From NCBI GenBank assembly GCA_023301725.1, contig JALZUD010000013.1:62001-126000 (forward strand): a stretch of 64,000 nucleotides of DNA, written 5' to 3'. A program made the position numbers and the translations under genes. Positions 1 to 8,154 of the stretch are shown piece after piece (positions within the stretch are counted from its first letter, which is position 1; the number at the start of each line of letters is the position of its first letter). The notes under the pieces are model-generated. The model did not search any database, was not told the origin of the DNA, and saw only the letters and a program-made list of their open reading frames with translations. Source of the DNA: Granulosicoccus sp. (GTDB lineage Bacteria; Pseudomonadota; Gammaproteobacteria; Granulosicoccales; Granulosicoccaceae).

Positions 1-1
1 T

Positions 2-1165
2 GAGGGCGAGATCCTCATGGAAGTTGGCGACGAGGTTCGTGAGAGCTTGGTGCGCGAGATGGATACCGAAGAGCTTCGTGCCGCCACCGAGCAACTCGAC
101 CTTGATGATCTAGCTGACTTTGTACAATCATTACCAGAAAAATTCACCACTGATGTACTGGCTGGCATGGATCGCCAGGATCGAGAACGGCTCGAGCAAG
201 TTCTAGCTTATCCCGAACACAGTGCGGGCGGATTAATGAACCTTGATACTGTTACCGTGCGTGCTGATGTCACGCTGGATGTAGTGCTTCGCTTTTTACG
301 CCGTCGTGGAGATCTTCCACGACACACAAACCGTTTGTGGGTGACCGATCGATACGGTCGCTATCAAGGTGAACTGTCGCTGAGAGTATTGTTAACCAAC
401 AATCCTGACACGCTGGTATCTAGCGTCATAGCTAACAACATCGAACCATTGAATGCGTTGATGACAGACCATGATGTCGCTCGAGCTTTCGAAGACTTCG
501 ACTTGGTCTCCGCACCTGTAGTTGATGATGACAACAAATTGATTGGTCGTATCACCGTAGACGATGTGGTTGACGTCATACGTGAAGAAGCCGAACAATC
601 AGTACTGAGTATGGCTGGACTCAACCAGGAAGATGATATTTTTGCGCCGGTACTTCGAAGCACGCGTAAGCGCGCTCTATGGCTGGGCGTTAACCTGCTC
701 ACGGCCTTGTTGGCATCGTGGGTCATCGCGCAATTTTCGGGCACTCTGGAGCGCCTGGTGACTTTGGCAGTGCTGATGAGCGTGGTGCCGAGTATGGGAG
801 GTATTGCAGGTAGCCAGACGTTAACGCTTGTGATTCGCGGGCAAGCTTTGAATCAGATTAACAAAAACAACTTGCGTGATCTGGTGACGCGAGAAGTGGC
901 TATAGGTCTGCTCAATGGAATCATGTGGGCTGTGATTGTGGCAGCCCTTGTTTGGTTGTGGTTTGGCGACATGCAAATAGGCTTAATATTAGGCGCAGCT
1001 CTTGTCTTTAATCTGGTTGCTGCGGCCTTTGCCGGAGCTATGTTGCCCATTGTGATGAAACGCTTTGGCGTCGATCCGGCATTGGCAGGCGGGGTCGCTC
1101 TGACCACGGTGACAGACACAATAGGGCTTGTGGGCTTTCTTGGCCTGGCTACCTTGTTTTTGTAA
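2..1165 (+). CDS. mgtE: Magnesium transporter MgtE, 5' end cut by window edge
   Basis: This is an inner-membrane Mg2+ channel/transporter. The frame is open from base 2, so the true start lies before the window; about 388 residues are present, against roughly 450 for the family. In order it has the end of the acidic N-terminal MgtE domain, a CBS pair (including the stretch around VDDVVDVIRE) and a C-terminal membrane domain with about five hydrophobic helices. The pore motif GGVALTTVTDTIGL, with the conserved Asp of the ion-binding site, sits near the C terminus. Cytosolic Mg2+ binding to the N and CBS domains gates the pore in known family members. A hairpin follows the stop codon. Family assignment is firm. 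Confidence 0.93.
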   Translation, partial: EGEILMEVGDEVRESLVREMDTEELRAATEQLDLDDLADFVQSLPEKFTTDVLAGMDRQDRERLEQVLAYPEHSAGGLMNLDTVTVRADVTLDVVLRFLRRRGDLPRHTNRLWVTDRYGRYQGELSLRVLLTNNPDTLVSSVIANNIEPLNALMTDHDVARAFEDFDLVSAPVVDDDNKLIGRITVDDVVDVIREEAEQSVLSMAGLNQEDDIFAPVLRSTRKRALWLGVNLLTALLASWVIAQFSGTLERLVTLAVLMSVVPSMGGIAGSQTLTLVIRGQALNQINKNNLRDLVTREVAIGLLNGIMWAVIVAALVWLWFGDMQIGLILGAALVFNLVAAAFAGAMLPIVMKRFGVDPALAGGVALTTVTDTIGLVGFLGLATLFL

Positions 1166-1192
1166 CCTGCCTTGCTGGATGAGCAAGACAGG
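1166..1192 (+). terminator. Hairpin after mgtE
   Basis: An 11-base arm at 1166-1176 pairs with 1182-1192 around a 5-base loop, with one mismatch (C opposite A) in the stem. Only a short T run follows, about 15 bases further on, so this is a probable but not canonical intrinsic terminator. Confidence 0.4.
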
Positions 1193-1257
1193 CTCACGAG
1201 CTCCTACTTTTTGTCAGCAACTGACAGTAACCGATCTGTCGCTTTTACAAGGTAGAG

Positions 1258-1563
1258 CTAACTAACCAACTGACACGCCGGCTTCCTGGAAATTTTAGAC
1301 AATTTTTCGGTTTGCACACGGGCGGACTTACAAGCATCCTGCACCTGAAACAACAGCTCGTTGCTATCAATATAAAACCCCTGAAACATAAAGCGGGTCT
1401 CTTCCCAAGGGATATCCAGCTCGTTCACGTACATACCAACTTCCAGTTGGTTTGCTTGAATCCAACGTGTACTGCAGACGATTTGAGTGGCACTTTTTTT
1501 GGTTCGGCAAGCCTTTTTGCCTTTTGCACTGCTTTCAGTATTTTTGCGCTTATTGAAAAACAT
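1258..1563 (-). CDS. Stand-alone DUF3391-like protein (HD-GYP N-terminal type domain)
   Basis: A 101-residue protein with a lysine-rich N terminus followed by a segment (IQANQLEVGMYVNELDIPW, then FMFQGFYIDS) that matches the DUF3391 domain normally found at the N terminus of HD-GYP cyclic-di-GMP phosphodiesterases. No HD-GYP residues follow: the frame stops after about 100 residues and nothing phosphodiesterase-like lies downstream before mgtE ends. It may be a free-standing regulatory domain or the remnant of a lost phosphodiesterase. The start at 1563 is a plain ATG just before the basic N terminus. The domain call is from motif resemblance only; the role is unknown. Confidence 0.6.
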   Translation of the reverse strand: MFFNKRKNTESSAKGKKACRTKKSATQIVCSTRWIQANQLEVGMYVNELDIPWEETRFMFQGFYIDSNELLFQVQDACKSARVQTEKLSKISRKPACQLVS

Positions 1564-1704
1564 TTTCTCAATCTCCCTCGCCGGGCTTCTGCCCAGTCTT
1601 GATGTTGTCTGCCGTCAAGAGTACGTCGATAATGTTTGCAGCGCCAACCTATTGATGATCATTCGAGACTCTCCACACGCTTTGAATCCAGGCATTGAAT
1701 AGAT

Positions 1705-1812
1705 TGTGAATAGACACTCAAATCGCTTGTGAATGAAAGGAGTTTACAGGCCAAATAGTCATTATTTTGGCGAAATATGCGCTCATTTGAGGTTATTCAC
1801 CGCTTATCCACA
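1705..1812. promoter_or_regulatory. Cluster of DnaA-box-like sites upstream of nrdJ
   Basis: A perfect DnaA 9-mer TTATCCACA lies at 1804-1812. Three one-mismatch relatives are nearby: TTATTCACC at 1793-1801, and on the opposite strand CTATTCACA (1705-1713) and TCATTCACA (1728-1736). They sit 50-155 bases upstream of the first NrdR box. In E. coli the nrdAB promoter is also controlled by DnaA boxes next to NrdR boxes, so a role in cell-cycle control of the reductase is plausible. Bases 1564-2144 hold no convincing gene. Confidence 0.5.
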
Positions 1813-1860
1813 GCTTTTACCGCAGTTGCACACAATTTCATCCACCATTCAGAGCCAATT

Positions 1861-1876
1861 GCACTATATGTAGTGT
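1861..1876 (+). promoter_or_regulatory. NrdR box 1 of the nrdJ promoter
   Basis: The 16-mer gcactatatgtagtgt matches the palindromic NrdR consensus (acaCwAtATaTwGtgt) at 14 of 16 positions. It is paired with a second box 31 bases downstream, about three helical turns, which is the spacing NrdR needs to bind as an oligomer when dATP is plentiful. The nrdJa start is about 270 bases further on. Confidence 0.8.
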
Positions 1877-1891
1877 TGAGCTAGCAACTAA

Positions 1892-1907
1892 TATCAATAT
1901 ATTGTGT
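1892..1907 (+). promoter_or_regulatory. NrdR box 2 of the nrdJ promoter
   Basis: The 16-mer tatcaatatattgtgt keeps the CwAtATaTwGtgt core of the NrdR consensus, with deviations only in the outer left arm. It starts exactly 31 bases after box 1. The pair marks the downstream operon as a member of the NrdR regulon. A leader of roughly 230 bases then precedes nrdJa; no riboswitch was recognised in it. Confidence 0.75.
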
Positions 1908-2144
1908 CGTCAACATTGACCCACATGAAATTAAAGCGATACAATCTCCTCCCGCGAAGCGATGCACAACCACTGTTTGTCGCACCTCTTTTCGTATCCT
2001 CTTTGAACACAACAGACTCAAATAACACCACATATTGCGCAAGGAAGCGCAGTAAAGCACTACCTGTAGTTCTGGTGCAGCGTAATTCACGGATCGAACC
2101 CTTCTCATATCGCCATTTGCCTTACTACTAGAGAATCCGTTTCG

Positions 2145-4313
2145 ATGAGTCCAGTCGACGCCATAGCTAAGAAAACAGCCCCTTCCAAACCGGCACTGGC
2201 AAAATTGCCTCTGCAGGAAACCTCTCTGGATATCTGGGACAAAAAATACCGCCTGAAGACCAAAGACGGGCACAGCGTTGACAACAACGTACAAGACACA
2301 TTCGAACGGGTAGCACGTGCTCTGGCAGACGTAGAAAAAACCGAAGAGCAAAAGTCACATTGGTACGCAGAATTTCTCTGGGCGCTGGAACAAGGCGCAA
2401 TACCTGCGGGCAGAATCACCTCAAACGCTGGCGCTCTAGCGCACAAACCTGCAACATCCACCATCAACTGCACTGTCAGCGGAACCATCACTGACTCTAT
2501 GGACGATATCTTGGGCAAGGTTCATGAAGCGGGTCTGACACTCAAGGCTGGCTGCGGTATTGGTTATGATTTTTCAACGCTGCGCCCTCGCGGTGCGTAT
2601 GTCTCTGGAGCCGGCGCATACACCTCAGGTCCTTTGTCGTTTATGGATATCTTCGACAAAATGTGCTTCACCGTTTCATCGGCTGGTGGTCGTCGTGGCG
2701 CTCAAATGGGCACATTCGATGTACGCCATCCAGATGTGTTGGAATTCATCAAGGCCAAGCGCGAAGACGGCAGACTACGCCAATTCAATCTCTCTTTACT
2801 CATCACTGAAGACTTCATACAAGCCGTCAAGGCAGATGAGCCTTGGCAGCTGGCTTTCCCTATTCGCCAAAAAGAACTCGACGATGGCGACATCGAGCTA
2901 GAAAACCCCGATCAGATCGTCTGGCGTGACTGGCCGACGCACAAGGAAATCGTGGTTAACGAGGAAGGCTTGGTGGCATGCCAGATCTACCGCACTCTAC
3001 CCGCCCGACGTCTTTGGGATTTGATAATGGCATCCACGTACGATTTTGCCGAGCCAGGGTTTATCCTGATCGACAAAGTTAACGAGATGAACAACAACTG
3101 GTTTGATGAGTCAATTCGTGCCACCAACCCTTGTGGTGAGCAACCATTGCCACCCTATGGTGCATGCCTCCTCGGCTCAATAAACCTAACCCGTTTTGTC
3201 GTTGAGCCATTCACCGACAAAGCTTATTTTGATTGGGATCGCTATACACGCACGGTGGAAATATTTACCCGCATGCTAGACAACGTAGTGGAAGTGAACG
3301 GACTACCACTGGAGCAGCAACGCAATGAAATTATCCGCAAGCGCCGTCATGGCATGGGCTATCTGGGCCTAGGCTCAACACTCACTCTAATGGGTATGAA
3401 ATACGGCGATGATGATTCACTGGAATTCACCGAAAAAGTGACACGCGAACTGGCTGTAGCAGGTTGGCGCACGGCTCTAGAGTTGTCGAAAGAAAAAGGT
3501 GCAGCGCCTATCATGAGTGAAACTTTCACTGTAACCGCCGAAATGCTAAGAAAGCGTCCAGAAATGAAGGCCGATAATTACAAGGTAGGCGACACGGTCA
3601 CAGGTAAAGTACTGCATGCTCGTTACAGCCGTTACATGCAACGTATTGCAACTGTGGAACCAGAATTGGTAGAACAACTTGCAGAGCATGGAGCGCGCTT
3701 CACACACCATAGCTCTATTGCACCCACAGGTACTATTTCGCTGTCGCTAGCCAATAATGCCAGCAATGGCATAGAGCCAAGCTTTGCACATCATTACTCA
3801 CGCAACGTCATTCGCGAAGGTCGTAAGAGTAAGGAAAAAGTCGACGTTTTCTCTTTCGAGCTACTTGCTTATCAAACGCTGATTAACAAAAAAGCGATAC
3901 CTTACAGCGAAGATCCTGATGCTCAACTACCCGATTACTTCATGTCGGCTGACGATATCAAGCCACGTGATCATGTGTCTGTGCAAGCAGCGGCTCAACT
4001 GTGGATTGATTCTTCCATCTCCAAGACTGCCAATGTCCCTACCGACTTTGCCTTTGAAGAATTCAAAGACATCTACATGTATGCGTACGACAAAGGTTTG
4101 AAGGGCTGTACAACGTTCCGCTTCAACCCGGAAAATTTCCAAGGCGTACTTGTTAAGCAAGAAGACCTTGAAAACACCGAATACCAATTTACTCTCGACG
4201 ATGGCTCAGTGGTTAACGTTAAGGGCAATGAAGAGATCGAATACGACGGTGAAACACATACTGCAGCCAACCTTTACGACGCCTTGAAAGAAGGCTACTA
4301 CGGAAAGTTCTAG
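2145..4313 (+). CDS. nrdJa: B12-dependent class II ribonucleotide reductase, large part (NrdJa)
   Basis: Adenosylcobalamin-dependent reductase converting ribonucleotides to deoxyribonucleotides without oxygen dependence. The 722 residues hold the catalytic barrel: NPCGE at 328-332 with thiyl Cys330, redox Cys109 (TINC) and Cys341, eleven residues after the thiyl Cys as in the Lactobacillus enzyme, and the phosphate-binding loop APTGTIS. The C-terminal redox tail normally found on single-chain NrdJ is absent here and is carried by the next gene, 11 bases downstream, as in the split nrdJa/nrdJb of Pseudomonas. Start at 2145 is an ATG with a weak GAGAA site. Two NrdR boxes lie upstream. Confidence 0.93.
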   Translation: MSPVDAIAKKTAPSKPALAKLPLQETSLDIWDKKYRLKTKDGHSVDNNVQDTFERVARALADVEKTEEQKSHWYAEFLWALEQGAIPAGRITSNAGALAHKPATSTINCTVSGTITDSMDDILGKVHEAGLTLKAGCGIGYDFSTLRPRGAYVSGAGAYTSGPLSFMDIFDKMCFTVSSAGGRRGAQMGTFDVRHPDVLEFIKAKREDGRLRQFNLSLLITEDFIQAVKADEPWQLAFPIRQKELDDGDIELENPDQIVWRDWPTHKEIVVNEEGLVACQIYRTLPARRLWDLIMASTYDFAEPGFILIDKVNEMNNNWFDESIRATNPCGEQPLPPYGACLLGSINLTRFVVEPFTDKAYFDWDRYTRTVEIFTRMLDNVVEVNGLPLEQQRNEIIRKRRHGMGYLGLGSTLTLMGMKYGDDDSLEFTEKVTRELAVAGWRTALELSKEKGAAPIMSETFTVTAEMLRKRPEMKADNYKVGDTVTGKVLHARYSRYMQRIATVEPELVEQLAEHGARFTHHSSIAPTGTISLSLANNASNGIEPSFAHHYSRNVIREGRKSKEKVDVFSFELLAYQTLINKKAIPYSEDPDAQLPDYFMSADDIKPRDHVSVQAAAQLWIDSSISKTANVPTDFAFEEFKDIYMYAYDKGLKGCTTFRFNPENFQGVLVKQEDLENTEYQFTLDDGSVVNVKGNEEIEYDGETHTAANLYDALKEGYYGKF

Positions 4314-4324
4314 AGGCCATCATC

Positions 4325-5047
4325 ATGAAAATATCAAAAAAAATCGTTAGCTATTCAGTGGTCAAAGCAGATTCGCAATCTGCTGACGGCTCAAACGTTG
4401 CAGCTAAAGTGGAAAGCATCACTGCCGATGTGATCCAGATGCACGAAAAACTTGAACGACCCAACAAGCTGATTGGTTCGACGTACAAGCTGAAAACGCC
4501 TGATCATGTATCAGCGCATGCAATGTATATCACCATCAACGACATCATTCTCAATGAAGGCACTGAGAACGAGTTGCGTCGCCCATTCGAAGTGTTCATC
4601 AACTCCAAAAACCTTGAGCACTATCAGTGGATAGTTGCGTTGACACTCATCATGTCAGCGGTATTTCGCAAAGGTGGAGACATCACCTTTCTGGTAGACG
4701 AATTGCGCTCGGTTTTTGATCCTCGCGGCGGCTACTGGAATAAAGGTAAATACATGCCGTCTATCATTGCCGAGATCGGTGAAGTGATTGAATCGCACCT
4801 CATTGATATTGGCATGCTCAAGGGCAAAGAACCCAGCGCAGAACAGCTTAAATTGATCGATGAGAAGAAAGCAGAGTATCGGGCCAAGCACGCAGCATCT
4901 ACACAAGCCGATCAGTCAGATGCCGCAAACACAGAAGACCCGTGGATGGCATCCGCCACGTTGTGTGGAAAGTGCAGCACTAAAGCGGTGGTCATGATGG
5001 ATGGCTGCCAGACCTGTATGAATTGTGGTGATAGTAAGTGCGGTTAG
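4325..5047 (+). CDS. nrdJb: Class II ribonucleotide reductase, small C-terminal part (NrdJb)
   Basis: This 240-residue protein supplies the C-terminal part of the split B12-dependent reductase. It has a conserved central segment (GGYWNKGKYMPS region) and ends in a cysteine cluster, Cys214, 217, 228, 231, 234 and 239. That cluster matches the zinc-binding, thiol-exchange tail that re-reduces the active site of class II enzymes. A charged linker at about 185-205 probably lets the tail swing. It is co-transcribed with nrdJa at an 11-base gap, and both halves should be needed for activity. A 9-base-pair hairpin follows the stop. Confidence 0.9.
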   Translation: MKISKKIVSYSVVKADSQSADGSNVAAKVESITADVIQMHEKLERPNKLIGSTYKLKTPDHVSAHAMYITINDIILNEGTENELRRPFEVFINSKNLEHYQWIVALTLIMSAVFRKGGDITFLVDELRSVFDPRGGYWNKGKYMPSIIAEIGEVIESHLIDIGMLKGKEPSAEQLKLIDEKKAEYRAKHAASTQADQSDAANTEDPWMASATLCGKCSTKAVVMMDGCQTCMNCGDSKCG

Positions 5048-5062
5048 CTTGTAGAAAACGAC

Positions 5063-5089
5063 GGATAACGCGCAAGTCGGGCGTTATCC
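5063..5089 (+). terminator. Hairpin after nrdJb
   Basis: Perfect 9-base-pair stem (GGATAACGC with GCGTTATCC) and a 9-base loop, placed 15 bases after nrdJb. No T run follows, so termination may be weak or Rho-assisted. Confidence 0.4.
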
Positions 5090-5204
5090 CTACCGCTATA
5101 ACAGCAATCTAAAAAGCCCACAGCTCACCAGAATCGCATTTTCAGGTTCGTTAAGGGTACAATTCTCGGGCGCCAATGCACCACCCAACATCGGTTTATT
5201 TGAC

Positions 5205-5420
5205 ATGTCGACGATCAAATGCAGAACATGTGATTCACAAATGATCACAGAGCGCTGTGAAACCAGTGGCCACGCTGTCACATGCTGGCACCAGTGCCCA
5301 TTGTGTAAGCAAGTCCGACTAACCAGTGAATACGAAACCAGCGCAGCTGGTCAGTATGCGATTGCAAATCGTGTCGATGAAGACATGGATACCAACTACG
5401 GATCATCTCCTTACCTATGA
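5205..5420 (+). CDS. Small zinc-ribbon-like protein of unknown function
   Basis: A 71-residue protein with two CxxC pairs (IKCRTCDS near residue 5 and HQCPLCKQ near residue 30) plus Cys18 and Cys27, suggesting a compact zinc ribbon; no catalytic motif is visible. Its stop overlaps the ATG of the next gene in an ATGA junction, and that gene overlaps ppiC the same way, so the three are probably translated together. It may belong to protein quality control with the parvulin, but that is inferred from context only. I do not recognise a named family. The start at 5205 is the only ATG before the first Cys pair. Confidence 0.6.
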   Translation: MSTIKCRTCDSQMITERCETSGHAVTCWHQCPLCKQVRLTSEYETSAAGQYAIANRVDEDMDTNYGSSPYL

Positions 5421-5710
5421 GTGAACTTCAACTCTCTGCAAAGCTTGTTGGCGATATTCAACAGGTGCTGCAACAGCACGACCCTGCTTCGTCAGATCCT
5501 GGTGTCACATCCCAGTATCTGGTGGCAGTTGTTGGCTTTCTTCTCGGCCAGCAGGATATGCCTGCCGCTGAAAAGAGTGATGTAATGGATCAGCTTGCCG
5601 CCTTTATGAGACACGTTGCTGACGATGTCGGTGGTCAGAAAAAGGCAAACGTAGCTCCCGCTCCTCCTCCACAACAAGATGCGTTCGGCATCTGGAAACC
5701 AAAATCATGA
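5417..5710 (+). CDS. Unknown small protein translationally coupled to ppiC
   Basis: A 97-residue protein with predicted amphipathic helices over about residues 1-70 and a low-complexity proline/alanine tail (APAPPPQ) ending in GIWKPKS. No signal peptide or cysteine cluster is present. The 4-base ATGA overlap at its start and at its end with ppiC argue strongly that it is real. I do not recognise a family; a small helical partner for its neighbours is possible but not supported further. Confidence 0.6.
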   Translation: MSELQLSAKLVGDIQQVLQQHDPASSDPGVTSQYLVAVVGFLLGQQDMPAAEKSDVMDQLAAFMRHVADDVGGQKKANVAPAPPPQQDAFGIWKPKS

Positions 5711-5985
5711 GTCAAGCAACTGCACGTCATATCCTCGTCGACACTGAAGCAAAATGCCAGTCAATTATTGACGAAATCAAAGCTGGCACCGATTTTGCCG
5801 CAGCGGCCAAAGAACACTCCAGCTGCCCGTCAAGCCGTGACGGCGGCAGCTTAGGCACATTTGGCAAAGGGCAAATGGTGCCTGAGTTCGAAACAGCCTG
5901 CTTCGAAGGCGAAGTCGGAGCTGTTCAAGGTCCTATCAAAACAGACTTTGGATTTCATGTTGTTGAAGTGACAGACCGCAGCTAG
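5707..5985 (+). CDS. ppiC: Parvulin-type peptidyl-prolyl isomerase (PpiC)
   Basis: A single-domain cytosolic parvulin of 92 residues, about the length of E. coli PpiC (93). It catalyses cis-trans isomerisation of peptide bonds before proline. Visible parvulin signatures are ARHIL at the start, the [12 protein letters not shown] helix, [19 protein letters not shown], and FGFHVVEV at the end, holding the His, Cys, Met and Phe positions of the active pocket. There is no signal peptide, so it acts in the cytoplasm. It is the last gene of a three-gene overlapping set and is followed by a strong hairpin. Confidence 0.92.
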   Translation: MSQATARHILVDTEAKCQSIIDEIKAGTDFAAAAKEHSSCPSSRDGGSLGTFGKGQMVPEFETACFEGEVGAVQGPIKTDFGFHVVEVTDRS

Positions 5986-6018
5986 TTTGTAAAAGCCCTA
6001 CTGCAGTCGCCTATTTTG

Positions 6019-6048
6019 GTCAGATGAGCCTGAAAAGGCTTATCTGAC
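6019..6048 (+). terminator. Strong hairpin after ppiC
   Basis: A 12-base-pair stem (6019-6030 with 6037-6048, one G-U pair) closes a TGAAAA loop 33 bases after the ppiC stop. No T run follows. Apart from this hairpin and one doubtful reading frame, bases 5986-6413 show nothing I can name. Confidence 0.45.
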
Positions 6049-6174
6049 GGTTACATGGGCTGTATATTTTGTTTCCTGTCTGGTATTTTTGTCTCCTTTA
6101 GTTCTGGCGTTCATCGCTGCCTTAGCGATGTCCAAGATTTTGCATGAAGATCTTTGGAGTGATAACAACACACC

Positions 6175-6417
6175 ATGCTCGAGTACAGGAAACTGCCGCA
6201 AACGATGGTTCAGAATTTTAATGAAGTCTTCAGCTTGCCGCCTGTCACAGACGTGCGCTTTAACGCAGTTGTAGACACACCAGAAAATACGCTCAATGGC
6301 GGCACATTCGGTTGGAAAACCAGCGTGCAACTGTGTGCGCTAACTGCCCTAAACAGTACCGAACCTCAGCCGTATAAGGCTCCCCAATATCATCGGCCAG
6401 AAGGGCAACCAGCGTGA
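6175..6417 (+). CDS. Doubtful small reading frame before the GGDEF/EAL gene
   Basis: An 80-residue frame whose TGA overlaps the GTG start of the next gene (GTGA), the only argument for it. The translation has no recognisable domain, signal peptide or compositional bias and looks like it could be random coding of an upstream leader. It may instead be part of the untranslated region of the cyclic-di-GMP gene. Confidence 0.18.
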   Translation: MLEYRKLPQTMVQNFNEVFSLPPVTDVRFNAVVDTPENTLNGGTFGWKTSVQLCALTALNSTEPQPYKAPQYHRPEGQPA

Positions 6418-8141
6418 CAACACCTGGTCTTTTACCCGTACTAGCCCTGCTCGCAACGGTCCTAGTAGTGTGCGCGATCGTGCTTCTAAAGCGCATCTTT
6501 TCACGCGACCATCTTAGCGCTCAACAAACTCTCGACTCGCTGCCTGATGCTGTTGCCATCTTCGACCGACATGGAAAACTTCGAGCAGTCAATCGCAAAC
6601 TGGAAAAGCTCCTACCACTAAAAATTGACCGTTCAGTATTTGCCCAAACCGACACTCACGATCTCTACACCCAGATCTCTCCCGACAGTCTCGCTATTGA
6701 GCGAGCACGTGGACAGGCCCTTGATGTGGCCGACGACGCAGACTCTACACTCAACTTCGAACTGCCCAGCTATGGACGAAAATCGCTTTCAGTAAAAGAG
6801 CGCCCCACAGATGATGGCGGAACTGCTGTGTCTATTTACGGCAATGGATCGGCAACTCAACACACCAAACGACTCAGCGATCCACTAACAGGACTGCCCA
6901 ACAGGCAGAGACTGGCAAACGAGCTTGCAAACCGCTGTACTCATGCGCGCAATGAACTGTCTTTGATCATCGTCGATATCAAAAATTTTAGACAAATTAA
7001 TGACACCTACGGCCGTGAATCAGGTGACGAACTGCTGAAACAGACCGCTGTTTGTATTCAAAAAAACATGCCTTCAACAGCCTTTATTTCCAGAACAGCA
7101 GGCGATGAATTCAGCGTACTGCTTGAGTCGGAAGTAGGCCGAGTATTTATCGAAACTTGCGTGTCCAACCTGCTGCAAGCTTTACGTCAGGGCCTTAAAA
7201 TTAATGACATGAACGTGCCTGTACGTGCCAGTGTTGGCATAGCCTACGCGCCAGAACACGGCAATACCGTGTCCAGCCTGCTAAAAGCTGCAGATAGTGC
7301 CTGCGCCCATGCAAAACATTTAAGCGATAACCATCTCGTTGTTTACAACTCTTTTCAGCAGCGGCAAGCCAAACACAGACACCAACTGGAAGTGGGTTTG
7401 CAGCAGGCTATCGAGAAAGACGAGCTAGCACTGCAATATCAACCGCAGATAGACACCAAAAGTAAACTCACGGTTGGCATGGAAGCTCTATTGCGTTGGA
7501 ACAGCAGTGAATTCGGAAAAGTCTCGCCGTCTATTTTTATTCCGATCGCTGAAAAAACGGGCATTATTCACTCATTAGGTATCTGGGTGCTGGAACAGGC
7601 CGTGCGCGACTATCAGCGTCTTGCCACCTTTGGCATGTCACCGGCAATACTGTCAATCAATCTGTCACGAAAGCAGCTTGAAGATGACCAACTTGTGATA
7701 GCTGTCAAAGAGTTGCTGGATACCACCGGCTTCGATGCAGCAAAACTTTGTTTTGAGATCACCGAAACAGCGTTGGCCAGAGACACCGACAAACTGCACA
7801 AGCAATTGATTGACTTGACATCGTTGGGCGCACGATTATCTATTGATGACTTCGGTGTGGGCTATTCGTCGCTCAAAGAGTTGCGCGATTTCCCCATCTC
7901 CGAGGTCAAAATTGACCGTGAATTTGTGACCAATATTGCCACTGACCAACATAGCCAAGACATCGTCTCGGCCATTGTTGATATTTCACGCAGCCTCGGT
8001 GCTGTGGTGGTTGCCGAAGGCGTAGAGAACAAACAACAGCTAGACAAAATTGCCGAACTGGGTTGCGATCGCGCTCAGGGTTACTACATCAGCGAGCCAA
8101 TGACAGCTGCCACCTTCCCTGATTTAGTGTTAGACACATAA
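6414..8141 (+). CDS. Membrane PAS-GGDEF-EAL cyclic-di-GMP protein
   Basis: A 575-residue signalling protein that should make and/or break cyclic di-GMP at the inner membrane. One transmembrane helix spans about residues 5-27, followed by a PAS-like segment (DSLPDAVAIFD). The GGDEF domain begins at DPLTGLPNR (about 156), and its signature is AGDEF at 229-233. The EAL domain has Glu358-Ala-Leu and keeps the residues for hydrolysis seen in active enzymes: SINLS, EITET, IDDFGVGYSSL, KIDR, AEGVE and QGYY. Phosphodiesterase activity is therefore likely. The altered cyclase signature could be active, since AGDEF cyclases are known, or regulatory. The start is GTG. Confidence 0.9.
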   Translation: MTTPGLLPVLALLATVLVVCAIVLLKRIFSRDHLSAQQTLDSLPDAVAIFDRHGKLRAVNRKLEKLLPLKIDRSVFAQTDTHDLYTQISPDSLAIERARGQALDVADDADSTLNFELPSYGRKSLSVKERPTDDGGTAVSIYGNGSATQHTKRLSDPLTGLPNRQRLANELANRCTHARNELSLIIVDIKNFRQINDTYGRESGDELLKQTAVCIQKNMPSTAFISRTAGDEFSVLLESEVGRVFIETCVSNLLQALRQGLKINDMNVPVRASVGIAYAPEHGNTVSSLLKAADSACAHAKHLSDNHLVVYNSFQQRQAKHRHQLEVGLQQAIEKDELALQYQPQIDTKSKLTVGMEALLRWNSSEFGKVSPSIFIPIAEKTGIIHSLGIWVLEQAVRDYQRLATFGMSPAILSINLSRKQLEDDQLVIAVKELLDTTGFDAAKLCFEITETALARDTDKLHKQLIDLTSLGARLSIDDFGVGYSSLKELRDFPISEVKIDREFVTNIATDQHSQDIVSAIVDISRSLGAVVVAEGVENKQQLDKIAELGCDRAQGYYISEPMTAATFPDLVLDT

Positions 8142-8154
8142 GCAAATACGGCGC

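Noticed and set aside
1804-1812. Chromosome replication origin at the DnaA boxes
   Set aside because: No dnaA, dnaN, gidA or AT-rich 13-mers are nearby; the boxes fit reductase regulation better.
1908-2144. Possible cobalamin riboswitch in the leader of the B12-dependent reductase
   Set aside because: The leader has the right length and context, but I could not find the conserved B12-box or a convincing core fold. NrdR boxes explain regulation without it.
2145-5047. Frameshift separating one nrdJ gene
   Set aside because: There is an 11-base gap with its own start, and a known split form in Pseudomonas, so two genes are the better reading.
6040-6330. A 96-codon minus-strand frame after ppiC
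   Set aside because: It runs through the hairpin after ppiC and shows no family resemblance.
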